NCBI GenBank assembly: GCA_958295665.1
Contig: OY282558.1
Location: forward strand, 327,395,106 to 327,459,105
Direction of reading: 5' to 3'
DNA length: 64,000 nucleotides
Source: Tipula vernalis
Lineage: Eukaryota; Arthropoda; Insecta; Diptera; Tipulidae
In this document: piece by piece, positions 53,601 to 64,000 of the stretch
Position numbering within the stretch: the first letter of the stretch is position 1
How the letters are laid out: each line of letters starts with the position of its first letter
The notes under the pieces: generated by a model
What the model saw: the letters and a program-made list of their open reading frames with translations, nothing else
The model's database searches: none
Told to the model about the DNA's origin: nothing
Translations under genes and position numbers: made by a program

Positions 53601-56600
53601 AATAAAATGGATTTACAACGATTTTTAGGTTTAATTAACTATCTTGGTATATACATTCCGTCGTTGTCTGATAAAACAAAAATCTTAAGACAATTATTAT
53701 GTAATGATGTTGAATTCATATGGGATGAAAATTGCAAAATATCTTTCAATGGACTTAAAGAAATAGTGTCATCTTTGGCCATGTTGGCATATTTTGATAA
53801 TAATAAACAAACCGTTCTTTCTGTTGATGCGTCACAGTTTGCTCTGGGAGCAGTGATTGTACAAGACAATAAACCATTGTCATTTGGGTCAAGGTCGTTA
53901 ACTCAAACTCAGCAACAATATGCTCAAATAGAAAAAGAGCTTTTGGGCATAGTCTTTGGATGTGAAAGGTTCCATCAGTACGTTTACGGTCAGAAAATTT
54001 TGGTGGAGACAGATCATCAGCCTCTCGTGACTCTATTTAAGAAATCATTGTGTCAGGTTCCTCTAAGACTAAGGAAAATATATGATTATTGCTGATATGC
54101 TGTCTAGAGCACCATTGATGGTAGTGAGTGTAAAAGTGATTTAGATGATGATTTAGATGTCTGTGTGAATATGGTGACTGCGAGTAATTTAGCCATGTCT
54201 GATGAGCAATTTGAGTTGTTTAAGACTGCAACTTTGAATGATGACAGTCTACAATTAATGATAAAATATTGTAATGATGGTTGGCCGGTTAAAAACAAGA
54301 TAGATGAACTGGTAGGTCCTTATTTTGCAATGAGTGGTGAGATAAATGTAATAAACGGGTTAGTTTTTAAAGGTCAAAAGATTATAGTTCCCAGAAGTTT
54401 GCGATCTGATATGTTGAAAAGGATACACGAAAGCCACCTTGGAATGGAGAAGTGTCTGAGGTTAGCACGTGAGCTAATGTATTGGCCAAGAATGTCTACT
54501 GAAATTATGGATTATGTTAGACAATGTGATATTTGTTCAAGATTTTCTGATAGTAATCCTAAACAGTCATTAATACCTCACGAGATACCCAATTTACCTT
54601 TTTTGAAGGTCGCTATAGATCTTTTTAGCCACAAGTTACAAATATATTTAATTTTGGTTGATTACTATTCAATATTTTTTGAAATAGCTAAAATGACGTC
54701 GGGATATGGAGCAGCACAGGTTATAGTGCAGTTAAAATCTATTTTTGCCAGGTATGGGATTCCAGTGGAATGTGTATCGGATAATGGTCCTCCATATAAT
54801 TCTAAGGAGTTTGAAATTGTCTTTAAAGAATGGGGTATAAAACACGTCACTACTAGTCTATATTATGCTAGGTGCAATGGCCTTGTGGAAAATGCAGTTA
54901 AGTCTATAAAACAAAAATTACGAAGAAGGTACAGATCCGTATATAAGTCTTCTGCATTTGCCTACTACACCGAAGAATAGTTTTTATTCACCATCGGAAC
55001 TTTTAATGTCGACAATGTTGAGAACAAAATTACGGGTACATTCAAATAAATTGATTCCAAAAGTGGTTCATAGTAATGAATATGAAGATAGAGTTGAAAG
55101 CATTCAAAATCAAATGAAAAATTATTATGATAGGACAACTAAAAATCTGCCAGATTGTAAATTAGATCAGATGGTATATTTTAGAAAAGAGTCCAATGAT
55201 TCTTGGCTAAAAGGGAAGATAGTCGGTATTGTTAAAGATATTCCTAGATCATACATGGTAATGTCAGTTGATGGTGTATCATATCGTAGAAATAGAAGCT
55301 TCATCAAAGGAAAATATGAAGACGGAGGTGAACAGAGCATTGAGCCTTGCCAGTTTGGGCCACAAAGAAGATTAAATCAATTAGATAAAAATGGAAAGTT
55401 AGTTATAAGTGAAAGAAGACAATTGTCGGAAAGGATAATAAAGAAACCTGTAAGATTAAACATTTAAGTAAATTTATTGCATAAAGTAAATTTTTTATTG
55501 TAATTAAAATATGAACTAGAAATTTATTTTTGTTTTGTAACAGTTTTAATTTAAGTTTTAATGTAAACTTTAATTTTCAACAATTTGCTTAAAAAGGGGC
55601 AAGTTTTATAAAGTTAAACATAGATCTCATATATGTCGCGTGTACATATGGTAATACTATTTTTGTAACTACATATGGAAACACTATTTATGTAAAATAT
55701 AAATATTTAAAATAAGACAGATACATAAAGATGTACGAAGTAAAAACACATGTCTTTTAATTAGAATTCTATATAATCTGTAAACATCCATATAATAAAA
55801 TATAATACAAACCCTAAACCCGACCCCAAATTAATCTTTAACCGAACTTCTCATTCAAATCCAACTCAATTTCAACTCAAAGTATATTCACCATCATATC
55901 ATAATAGCAACGTACAATCACCCCAGCATAACCTTAAACAATTATTTTCATCATAACAGTGCATCATTAAGCCATCATACAATCATACTATCATACCATG
56001 GTATAGAGGGTATATTTTACCATCAAGCCATCCGTCTATCATCTTACCATCGTACCATCTTACCATAATACCATCAGATAATCTTACCATTATACTATCA
56101 AGCAATGTCATCATATTACCATGATATACCATCATACTTCATACCAACATACCATCATCACCGAGACCATAATATTTCCTAACGAAAAAATCCCAAAAAT
56201 AAATACCGAAAAATACAAAGTAAACTGCCTCATCGAAAAGGAAGACCCCTTTTAATTTTTGTTAACTACAACAAGAAAACAAAAGGAATCTACATAATTT
56301 CATGTCACCGTTGCGCGGAAAGGACCAATGCTAAGCAGCTTTGGGAAGTTTTTTATTTTAGTATGTGAAACATACATTTTTCAAAAATGCTCCAATCTCT
56401 ATGAATGTTAGAATTTCAAAAAATCGTCAAAGCGGGGGTTTGAGGGCGGCAGCCCCCTTCCTCTAAGGTATAGAATGAATTAAAATAATATTTCAAAAAT
56501 TTGTTATACATATTGAAAAAACTTGATTTTTTGGATAACGATACCCGTCACTATTACCATCACCATCATTGTCACCATCACCATAAACATCACCGTTAAA

Positions 56601-59600
56601 AGAATTATGATCAATTTTTGAAGTTTTAGGAATTCCTCCGTGGTAACTTCGGATCTAATTATCATGCCTCAAGAAGGAGATGGAGGTTGAGATATTAACA
56701 GTGACCTTTCTTAAGTCTCAAACAATATTTGTGTAAAGTATTGTTCAAATCGGTCAAGACATGTGGATTTGTTTAAATATCATAGACTTATATTGTACAT
56801 ACATACAAACACTAACTTTTATATATACATATATAGATTGCTCAACAGCTCACTAAACCCTAATCCAACCCCAACCCTAATTCAACCTGCAAACGGAACC
56901 CAACTCAACCACAAAATATACGCCAAACTCAACCCTCAAACTACCATATAAAATAAATTGGTGAACTTTTCACTATTGCCTAATCCAACCTCAACACAAC
57001 TGCAACTCATTTGCAACTCAACCCACAAATTGACGCCTAACTTAACCTTCATTCAATAATCAAACCAGCATACATATCGCTCACTTGCTGCAATAGTGAC
57101 ATAACTCAAAATTGCTATTTTTAAATTATTGGACTATGAGGGACCACGCAGCCGTTATTATAGATGATGTAGTATTTTTTTATGTATACTGTTATATTCT
57201 ATTATATCTCTAAATTGTATGATTACTTTTTTTGAATACAGACTTCTCGTTACATCTCATATAGTGCCGCGTTAGTGTTCGTTGAAAACTTAGCAAGTCC
57301 ACATCATCTTCCGAGACTAGTTTATAGAGTTTCCAGGCGTTTACCACAGACATGTTTACCATTTAGGTAAATAACACCCACCACCATTTCTTTCCTCTAA
57401 TTGCTATTCGGTAGTTATTTGTGAGTTGGTCGTGAGAATCTACGCCACCCATTCCACTGTTGTAGTGTGAAAATGGAGCTGGTTGTGGTACATCGACCTT
57501 TTGTTTTTTGATAGATGACCATCTTTTGACTGCTCCGACTGGGACGAAATTCCCGTATTTCGTGGCGATGGTAACAACGCTGTTGTCCTTCCATCGAACG
57601 AATAAAATTTTATTGTTTTTATCAGTTTCATGTTCATAATAAACGCGTTCCTTTTTCTTGAGCATTTTACTAGCGGTTAGCGGGCACTTTTTTGTTCGGT
57701 TTTCTCTAACGGTACCCATAGCTCTGAAATTTTCCTTTTGTAGCATTTCCATGAGGTCATAGCTGGTGAAGTAGTTGTCAAAAAATATAATATGGTCGGA
57801 TGGAACTTCAACGATTTTTAAAAGGTCTAGTACAACCTTTGAGCCTAGTGGAAGTGTAGCATTGGTTTTTTCATAAGTCTTTGCCCCACAATAGGTATCA
57901 AAATTGTAACAAAATCCATCAACACTAAACATTAGCCAATTTTTGTATCCGAATCGAACCGGTTTACCCCGAATGAATTGCTTTGATGGGTGATGACCAA
58001 AATATTTTACCATTGATTCGTCGATCGATAGATTTTGATGGAAAACCCCCCATTGTTGAAACTTTTTGTTTAGCAGGTTTGATAGAATTCTCACTTTGAA
58101 CATTTTGTCTTTTTTATCAATTTTCGAATTATCAGCCAAATGAAAATATTTTTTTATTTCCTAAAATCTATTTCGGGACATCCTATCTGCAACAAACGGA
58201 ATTCGGGTATCTTCATCTAGACACCAAAATAATCTAAGTCACTGGTTGAAACCGAAAACGAATGATTATTTTGTTGCCTTGCATATAAATTTGTATAATC
58301 CACAATGTGGTTGAAAACTTCAGAATCAAAAATCTTTTCAAATATTTGAGTTATTGTAATCGTTGAATATATCCATCGGTGGATTCCATATTTATATCTA
58401 TTATATCTGAGGTCCAGTTGGGCATCTTATTATTCATTATTCTAGGCCTCTTGTTCTTTGTCTCCTGAATTTCATCCTCTTCACTGTCTACATCGGAAAC
58501 GTGTATTTCAATAGAACCAGGCACGTCTTTAGGATATATTGCTGATGCTAAATCGTCTTCGTCGAATTCTTCGTCATCACTTATAACATTTGGTTCAGGG
58601 GGAATAATTACTAAGTCGATTTCATGTCTATTTGATATGTGCTCAATTTCATTTAGTGCATCCTCTAAATGCTGGAAATGGCGCCCATAAAAGGCATTTG
58701 CTGGAATCTCGCGTGGTATATCCATTTATAATACTAAAAAATAGAAAACTATAAAGAAACCATGGTAGTCCCACTGTACCCATCCGGGTAAAAGTGAATT
58801 TACTTTGCAATTACACACAATATTACACAACCACATGATTTATCATATTATAAATACATACCTACAACTATAATAATTGTCTATAACCGACAATAATTTT
58901 ATTTTTAATTATTTATTTATAAATTATACTGACAAAACCAAAACCACTATTATAAAATGTCAAAATACAAGATGGACTATGCGAACTTGTTGCATAACAA
59001 TCGAAATCCTTTCTCAAAATGGTAAAATGCATCGAAACATGATAAAACAAACTAATAAGCATGTATAACGGTAAAAAAAAATACCGAAATTCGATAGCGA
59101 AAGAGGCATTGGCGTCGAAAATATAGGGATTTTTTTGTACCCGTGTAGGTACAGTGGGGCCAAATGGGTTTTAAGCAACAACATAAAAACCAACAGGTCT
59201 TTTTCATTTAAATCAATATACGACGTGACGTTGTTCATCCATGATGACACCGCAGTAAGCTACGACAAATGTCAGTTTATCACAGTTTTTATCACCAAAT
59301 GTGATATAGCCCCACAAAATGACTACCCTGGTTTATCGTTTTTCGTAAAAGTTGCACCATGTTGCATGAAAAATGAAATTTTAAGAGAAATCAAATTTTG
59401 CACTTTTTTTCGTGTTTCTATTCTTTTGGAATAGAACGAAAAGATTGAATTTAATCAGAGCCTACTGTATAAATACAGTAGGTGTAAAGGTACAAAAAAA
59501 TTTTTCTTTACTATGAAACTATATGGGAGGGAAAACGATTATTTTAGTTTATTAGAATGCTTTTGGTTTGTTTCTGTAAGAAAAATCGAGTCATGAAAAT

Positions 59601-61782
59601 GTTTATTTCTTCAAAGAAAATCGTCTTCAAAAATAAAGTATTTTTGAACTTTAGAATGTTGTTGTTTTTGTAATATACGTCATAAACTCATAACTCGAAA
59701 TTTATAAACATACAATAATCATCTTAGGCTACGGTAAAAAATATTTGTGTCCACGACTAACGTAAAATATACTCATTATATGTTTGTTTCTTCAATTATA
59801 ATGATATCCATTATTCACTACTAGTTTATCTAGTAGTCCCTTCTGCCATTATTTACTACTATCAAATAAAAATTTAATTTTTGAAATTTTATCTAGTAGT
59901 CTCTTGCAATTTTCATTATTATTAAACTGAGACGTCAAAATGTCGACGGAAATTATTTTAGGCTTATTTAAAGGATTTGGTAGTAAAATACAATTTTTTA
60001 TCGGTCGTGGACAAAGTATCGTATTATACTCGCATATAATGGCTGTTATTCACTCAGATGATTTACGACACTCACCTATCGGCTCGTGTCGGTAAAGTTC
60101 ATCTTCGTGAATAACAGCTATCATTATATGCTCGTTGAATAATATACTATTATTCCACTCCAAGGGTCAATTCTCATTCCGTGAAAAGTATAATTAATGA
60201 AAAGTATTTTCAGTGAGAAACACACATTTCCGATTCATGTTCCTTGAGAAGGAAAAAATGACGTCAAAATCTTTTCATATGAATAAATCTTTCTCACCGA
60301 CCATTTTGGGATAAAATTCTATAAAAACTAAATTTGTATTTATAGTATTAAATGTTAGTAGTAAATCTATTAAAAACTATTCTGTTTATTTAAGAAAAGC
60401 CTCCAAATAATTAATTTAGTTAAGTTTTAAAAATAATTTGGTCATTTTTATAATTTATTTTATATTTTGACAGACAATGACGAAAACTGATTAACTAAAT
60501 CTACTTTATCATTTATTTAGCTAACATTTAAACCATTTGCTGTGTCATCTAGCGGAAATCTATATGAAACTCGATAAAATATGTGTTTACAGTGTAGCTT
60601 ACTATGAAAACAACTTATTCAGCGTTTTTTCACGATTATTTTTCATTTGAATAACGAGAATCGCGTATTGTTGTTGTGTGAAATGTTATAAATGAAAAAG
60701 ACTTGATGGAAACAAAATGGAAAGATTTTTTTCATTAGGTTTTTTGAGAATTGACCCACTGAAAAGTTAACTTCAAGTATGTACTTGGAAGTGTTAAACG
60801 AACACGCATTAGTTTCCGCTTGTGAATTGATCGGTCAGCATTTTATATTGCAACAAAACAACGCTCCAATTCACGAAAGTAAATTCATCGCGAAGTTTTT
60901 AAGTGATTTGGATCAACAAACACTTGATTGGCCATCGCAAGGTGGGATTTGAACCCAACTGAGAATATAGTGGAATTATTTAAAGCAAAAAAAAGACGGT
61001 GGAAATTGGAAGGCAGCCAAATGAAACTTGCTGTGGCAAAAAAATATCTGGGATCAAATTCCAACACAAATGCTAGAAAATCTCATGAATTCTATTCATG
61101 CGTTTCCATGCGTCTTTAGCCAATTTACTTGATTATTTGTACTATGCACAAATAATACTGTGTTAGTGGTCGAGAAAAATATAAAATAAGAGTGCCGCAT
61201 TTTGCTGAAATAAATGGGATAGAGTCTAAAGAAGGGACTACCCATAAATATTTTAGTTGAACCGTTAGATCAATTTTATTTAGTACACTCTATTTTGTGC
61301 ATATTGGTTCATTAATAACAGAGTGCACAAGATGTATCCAACTTTTACAAAAACAAAAGCAAAAAAAAAACAAAGCAAATATTAGGAAAATAAAGTAAAA
61401 TTCACATAAAGTGCAAACCACTTAAATACAAACACATGTTTTGAGAACTACTTACTACTCAAGGGTTTATCCAACTTACCACTACATTACTTGCGCTCGG
61501 ATATATCAAAAAACGTTTACGCCTTGGTAGTATTCGATCAATTGATCTTTTCATTTTTGTACACTTTTCACATTGGTTATGAGTCACTTTTTTTAAATTA
61601 ATTTTTTCACTGATGGCTTCACTAGTCTTATATAAATTTAATATTTCAGTTGTGATAACAGTTTTTGTATTATTTGTTAATGGTGCTGGGTATTTTGTCA
61701 TGGCTTGTATTTTATGTATATAAAAAAAATTAATTAAAATAACAACAGACACAAATTTAATTTTCATTTTTATGTTTCTCAC
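50684..61782 (-). CDS. DM4/12 family protein, paralogue B
   Basis: Exons 61480-61782, 51155-51675, 50893-51003 and 50684-50828 join in frame with GT-AG sites (359 residues). Exon 1 starts MRNIKMKIKFVSVVILINFF, a signal peptide (the Met at 61767 also fits), and ends RRKRFLIYPSASNVV. Exon 2 has FSTPRGYNFLGEVDFYYPLP, then GWKDDIFKNINADETPIE and SSRRYW. Exons 3-4 carry TCILRAICEAKYFLLPKGKS, FQDILRILFT and ENCWKLYENECPISIL. Exons 3 and 4 are exactly as long (111 and 145 bp) as those of paralogue A, and intron phases agree, so the pair is a tandem duplication. Exon 2 is shorter, mainly in the Pro/His-rich stretch. Intron 1 is 9.8 kb and holds four or more transposon relics. Confidence 0.87.
51766..52206. 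mobile_element. Penelope-like fragment between inverted copies of its own tail
   Basis: On plus, 51918-52020 encodes the GIY-YIG end: SDCPAFYIGQTGRSF, then FREHIKGN. The following tail (VLYRMKKGELMDRNWKY, LRTRKIN) lies at 52045-52135 and recurs inverted at 51811-51907. TTTCCAATGATGTTTGTTGGC at about 52182 is matched by its complement at 51771. RT is absent. Inactive. Confidence 0.65.
52665..55467 (+). pseudogene. Gypsy (mag-type) retrotransposon, 5'-truncated pol
   Basis: Begins inside protease (NDIEFLVVESNCQTILGLKT), with a TAG before the RT frame at 52803. RT: KANGKIRICLDPRNLNKAI, FSCLDAYSGFWMISLD, FKLPYGIASAPDIFQ, YVDDILVFG. RNase H: SVDASQFALGAVI, EKELLGIVFGCERF, ETDHQPL. A deletion of about 20 codons and a shift occur near 54090 (ADMLSRAPL). 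Integrase (54165-54980): the HHCC zinc site, then IDLFSHKL, VSDNGPPYNSKEFE and GLVENAVKSIKQ, so the DDE residues are kept. A last frameshift near 54960 precedes NSFYSPSELLMSTMLRTKLR to 55467. No LTR pair seen. Gag and most of protease are lost. Confidence 0.88.
55470..57100. other. C/A-rich low-complexity intron sequence
   Basis: After the Gypsy relic, a purine tract AAAAAGGGG near 55592 may be its polypurine tract. From 55800 to 57060 one strand is rich in C and A (CCAACTCAA, CCCTAATCCAACCCC). 55960-56170 holds an irregular ACCATCAT-type repeat, and 56545-56600 more CACCAT units. No gene. Confidence 0.5.
57240..58725 (-). pseudogene. Second piggyBac-type transposase, broken
   Basis: The N-terminus is at 58725 (MDIPREIPANAFYGRHFQHL) with an acidic stretch (DDEEFDEDDLAS). 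After a frameshift near 58353 comes IFEKIFDSEVFNHIVDYTNL, then a deletion of about 20-25 residues near 58220 and a TAG within RNRF-EIKKYF. The main block (57363-58139) has all three catalytic Asp motifs: SIDESMVKYFG, IIFFDNYFTSYD and GGVDSHDQL. A TAA after KKWWWVLFT precedes VNAWKLYKLV. It differs strongly from the 38-40 kb copy, so it is a separate family. Inactive. Confidence 0.87.
58726..60027. other. Intron sequence, possible piggyBac termini
   Basis: CCCACTGTACCCATCCGGGTA at 58771-58791 and the complement-like TACCCGTGTAGGTACAGTGGGG at 59138-59159 form an inverted pair that may be the 5' terminal region of the adjacent piggyBac relic. Otherwise no gene. Confidence 0.35.
60028..60146. repeat. 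Imperfect hairpin
   Basis: CATATAATGGCTGTTATTCAC and TACGACAC on the left pair with GTGTCGGTA, GTGAATAACAGCTATCATTATATG on the right. Confidence 0.65.
60164..60757. mobile_element. MITE copy 2, 594 bp, complete
   Basis: Both ends present: GGGTCAATTCTCATTC on the left and TTTTGAGAATTGACCC on the right, giving terminal inverted repeats of about 13 bp plus a looser extension. It is an inverted copy of the element at 43377. Non-coding. The class is not decided by the flanks. Confidence 0.8.
60775..61135 (+). pseudogene. Tc1/mariner transposase 3' relic
   Basis: YLEVLNEHALVSACELIGQH, ILQQNNAPIHESKFIAKFL, TLDWPSQG, then in another frame MLENLMNSIHACFHASLANL. The usual catalytic Asp of QQDNAPIH is Asn here. 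Frameshifted and truncated. It abuts MITE copy 2. Confidence 0.75.
61136..61479. other. Intron sequence, no gene seen
   Basis: AT-rich; includes an inverted pair around CTCTATTTTGTGCA / CAGAGTGCACAAG near 61290-61335. Confidence 0.3.
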
Positions 61783-62639
61783 TAAAATTTTCTTTTTTCT
61801 TTTCCAATAGTATGTATATTGGTGCGGTCAAAACTTGACTGAATTTAAAAAATGATAAATTTGTTTGTCGTCCAGATATTCAAAAGCAAAAATAAAATAC
61901 AAACTTGGTAATTATCACGTTGAACCCCTTTCAGCCTGCGCCTATTGCAAACATCAAAAACAACAGATCTGTCCGATTCACAAATAATTATCAAATCACG
62001 AACTTAAACAACTCCATTAATTTGTTTTTTTACTTAGTTACGTATTGGTAATTGATACGATTTTTTTTTTTAAATGTAGAACATTGGAAAATGTGAATAC
62101 AGTGGATTAATAACAAGTTTTTTTACATTTAGTCGAACACCGAATGGATGAATGACAAATGGATTAATAAATATTCCGGTTTTAATTGTAAACGTCAATA
62201 ATGTGTGTTAATTTTAGAGACAGATTTTATAATTTTATTTCATTAACCAACCAAAATGAACGACACTAAAGCCAAGAAATTGGAGAATACATTTTTATTG
62301 CTTCTAGCAGAGTCAACCATTCTGAACAACAAAATTCTACATAATAATAGAAAATAATAGAACTTACTAAATTAATAATTAACGGGTATTTAGTCCATTG
62401 TCCGGAGGTAACGTTCCTTACGAAAATCCAAAATTGTTTGTGTATTTTACGCTAATTTTTATGATATTTCCGTTGAAGTGGAGTGGTACTGGAACTCTAA
62501 GAATCCAAAACTATTGAGTACTAGCGTTTACTTATGTTCAGGTAAATCTTATTTACAAAACTAGGTAGGACTCGATATTAATACCGTTGATCCGTTAAGG
62601 TTTATTGTGCATCACTTATTTGATTTTTACGTGAAGTGA
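61783..62639. other. Gene B upstream region, no gene seen
   Basis: Presumed promoter of DM4/12 gene B and spacer. No motif assigned. Confidence 0.35.
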
Positions 62640-62976
62640 AGGTCTAACTCCTTGATAATGGCTGTAGCCCAGCCGATACATCTTCTGTCTCTTTCTACAG
62701 ATTATAGAATGTACACAGTCTGTAGGGAACTTCCACTTCCTCTAGGTGGCTATTAAAATGGTCATGTCTTATTAAATAGCATGTGAGGGATTTTAAAGAT
62801 TGGCGATCTCTCTTGAGTGACTTTCTCAATGGAACACTTTCAGAGTAATTTCTTTCGCTCCCATACTTGCGCATCGGACCATTGCCTCGTTTTTATATAT
62901 AGTAGTGTGACTGGGCGACCACAAAAGCGTAACTTGATTACAGTAGCAAATCTAAGCCCAGCAATGCCAATTTGAT

Positions 62977-63048
<72 letters not shown>

Positions 63049-64000
63049 TATATCCTTTTTCCTATATTTCTTTGTGAGACATTAATGCATAAATATCCAG
63101 ATCGCAAGAGTCTATGCCTGAAAGACTATATGGGGTTCTACCCAATGCCACAGAGTTCAACATCAGGCCCGAATATCCCTGCGCCCTACTCACATTTGTT
63201 TTCGTATGTAGGGTGGATTTGATGTGTTCCACTAGCGCGCTATCGGGTAACCTAATCGTGAATTTCCTCCGACAACCAATTGTTTTAACCATTATGTCTG
63301 ATATTTGGACCAATTGTTGCTAATTCGACTTTACTTGGATACTGTTATATGTCTTGATCTAATAGTTTTTGTCGCTCTTGGACCAGATACTCTTCTAATG
63401 TGTAAGTGTAGTGGTGGGAGCTCCAACAATCTCTCAAGAGAAACTGTAGGGCAGGTCCTGATTGCTCACGTTGCACCTAAACAATTTAATCTTTAGATAT
63501 AGTCCAGTATTGAGCAAGCACCGGTTTGCCCTATCGTTGAAAATCACATAAACACCGCTTAGGAGATTATTGGTCTATTGGTCGTCTGGTAAAACAAAAG
63601 TTGAATTTGAGGACTCAGATCCCACGTTTTGCCGATCATTCTTGGACAAGGTAAGTAAGCCTTGTTTGCCATGTTTGTAATATCCTTTAATAGCGGATTC
63701 CATGCCAGTTTCCGATCTAGTATAACTCCCAGATATTTAATCTTCGTCGCCATTTGGACTCTAAGGCCCGTCTCCATACACCAATCGTTTACTAACTTAA
63801 TCCGATAAGTGGTTGATCTATACCGTAACCACAATAAGGGTGAGAGGACTGCATCTTCGAGATAGTAGTCGCAATTCTGATGGTTTCATCACTAAGGAAG
63901 GCAATGATCCTACTATTTCTAAGGATATTGATTATCGATCATACAGTGGGGGAGTTCATTCCCCTTGGTTCTGGTAGTAGTACCCCTTTCTTCCGGAGGG
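62640..64000 (-). pseudogene. R1-like LINE relic, runs off the window
   Basis: On minus, 63559-63834 shows IKYLGVILDRKLAWNPLLKD, MIGKTWDLSPQIQLLFYQTT and RPIIS, the RT thumb region. Then IRTCPTVSLERLLELPPLHL at about 63400-63470, a CDLDIYALMSHKEI block near 63065-63110, and after the (TA)n tract SLKRDRQSLKSLTCYLIRHD at about 62740-62820. Order and motifs match R1-clade ORF2 C-terminal parts. Stops and shifts throughout. Confidence 0.7.
62978..63054. repeat. (TA)n microsatellite
   Basis: Nearly pure TA dinucleotides with one AA and one TAC interruption, inserted in the R1-like relic. Confidence 0.95.

Noticed and set aside
56830..57060. Telomere-like CCCTAA motifs
   Set aside because: Irregular C/A-rich sequence without a fixed period; not a telomeric array.

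Overview
The window is AT-rich nuclear DNA from an insect, probably a dipteran. This rests on four intron-bearing eukaryotic genes with introns of 54-78 bp, two tandem genes of the arthropod DM4/12 family, and a dense, varied transposon load. The species cannot be named from sequence alone.

Layout. Bases 293-6662 are a compact host block: LACTB2 (minus), POLE2 (minus), ZPR1 (plus) and DNAL1 (minus). POLE2 and ZPR1 diverge from a 234-bp shared upstream region; ZPR1 and DNAL1 converge with 69 bp between stops. A PIF/Harbinger-type MITE sits between LACTB2 and POLE2, and a Tc1/mariner-type MITE lies beyond DNAL1. From 7 to 13 kb come a degenerate minisatellite, an LTR and a decayed Gypsy pol (minus). 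Its 5' part is an open frame joining a THAP/P-element transposase N-terminus to Gypsy protease and RT. A frameshifted C2H2 zinc-finger gene follows (14.1-15.1 kb). Next is a 6.8-kb complete LINE (15.44-22.24 kb, minus) with two intact ORFs and a 13-bp target duplication. From 23 to 32 kb lie LINE remnants, a tRNA-derived SINE, a frameshifted Penelope-like element with GIY-YIG domain, and palindromic MITEs.

From 32.5 to 61.8 kb there are two tandem DM4/12 paralogues (minus). In each, a small signal-peptide exon lies 13.2 or 9.8 kb upstream of three clustered exons. The first introns hold most of the mobile DNA: a TTAA-flanked piggyBac whose transposase centre is occupied by a 7-bp repeat array, a HARBI1 relic, a MULE relic, a 112-bp perfect palindrome, and (in the second intron) a mag-type Gypsy and a second piggyBac. 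The space between the paralogues carries Gypsy relics and a 650-bp foldback. The last 1.4 kb is an R1-like LINE relic cut by a (TA)n tract.

The host genes cover unrelated housekeeping and ciliary functions (mitochondrial RNA decay, DNA replication, translation-factor biogenesis, dynein) and form no pathway. Most transposon copies are broken by frameshifts, stops or deletions; the 15-22 kb LINE is the only one whose genes look fully intact. All splice sites and product names were read by eye, without database searches.
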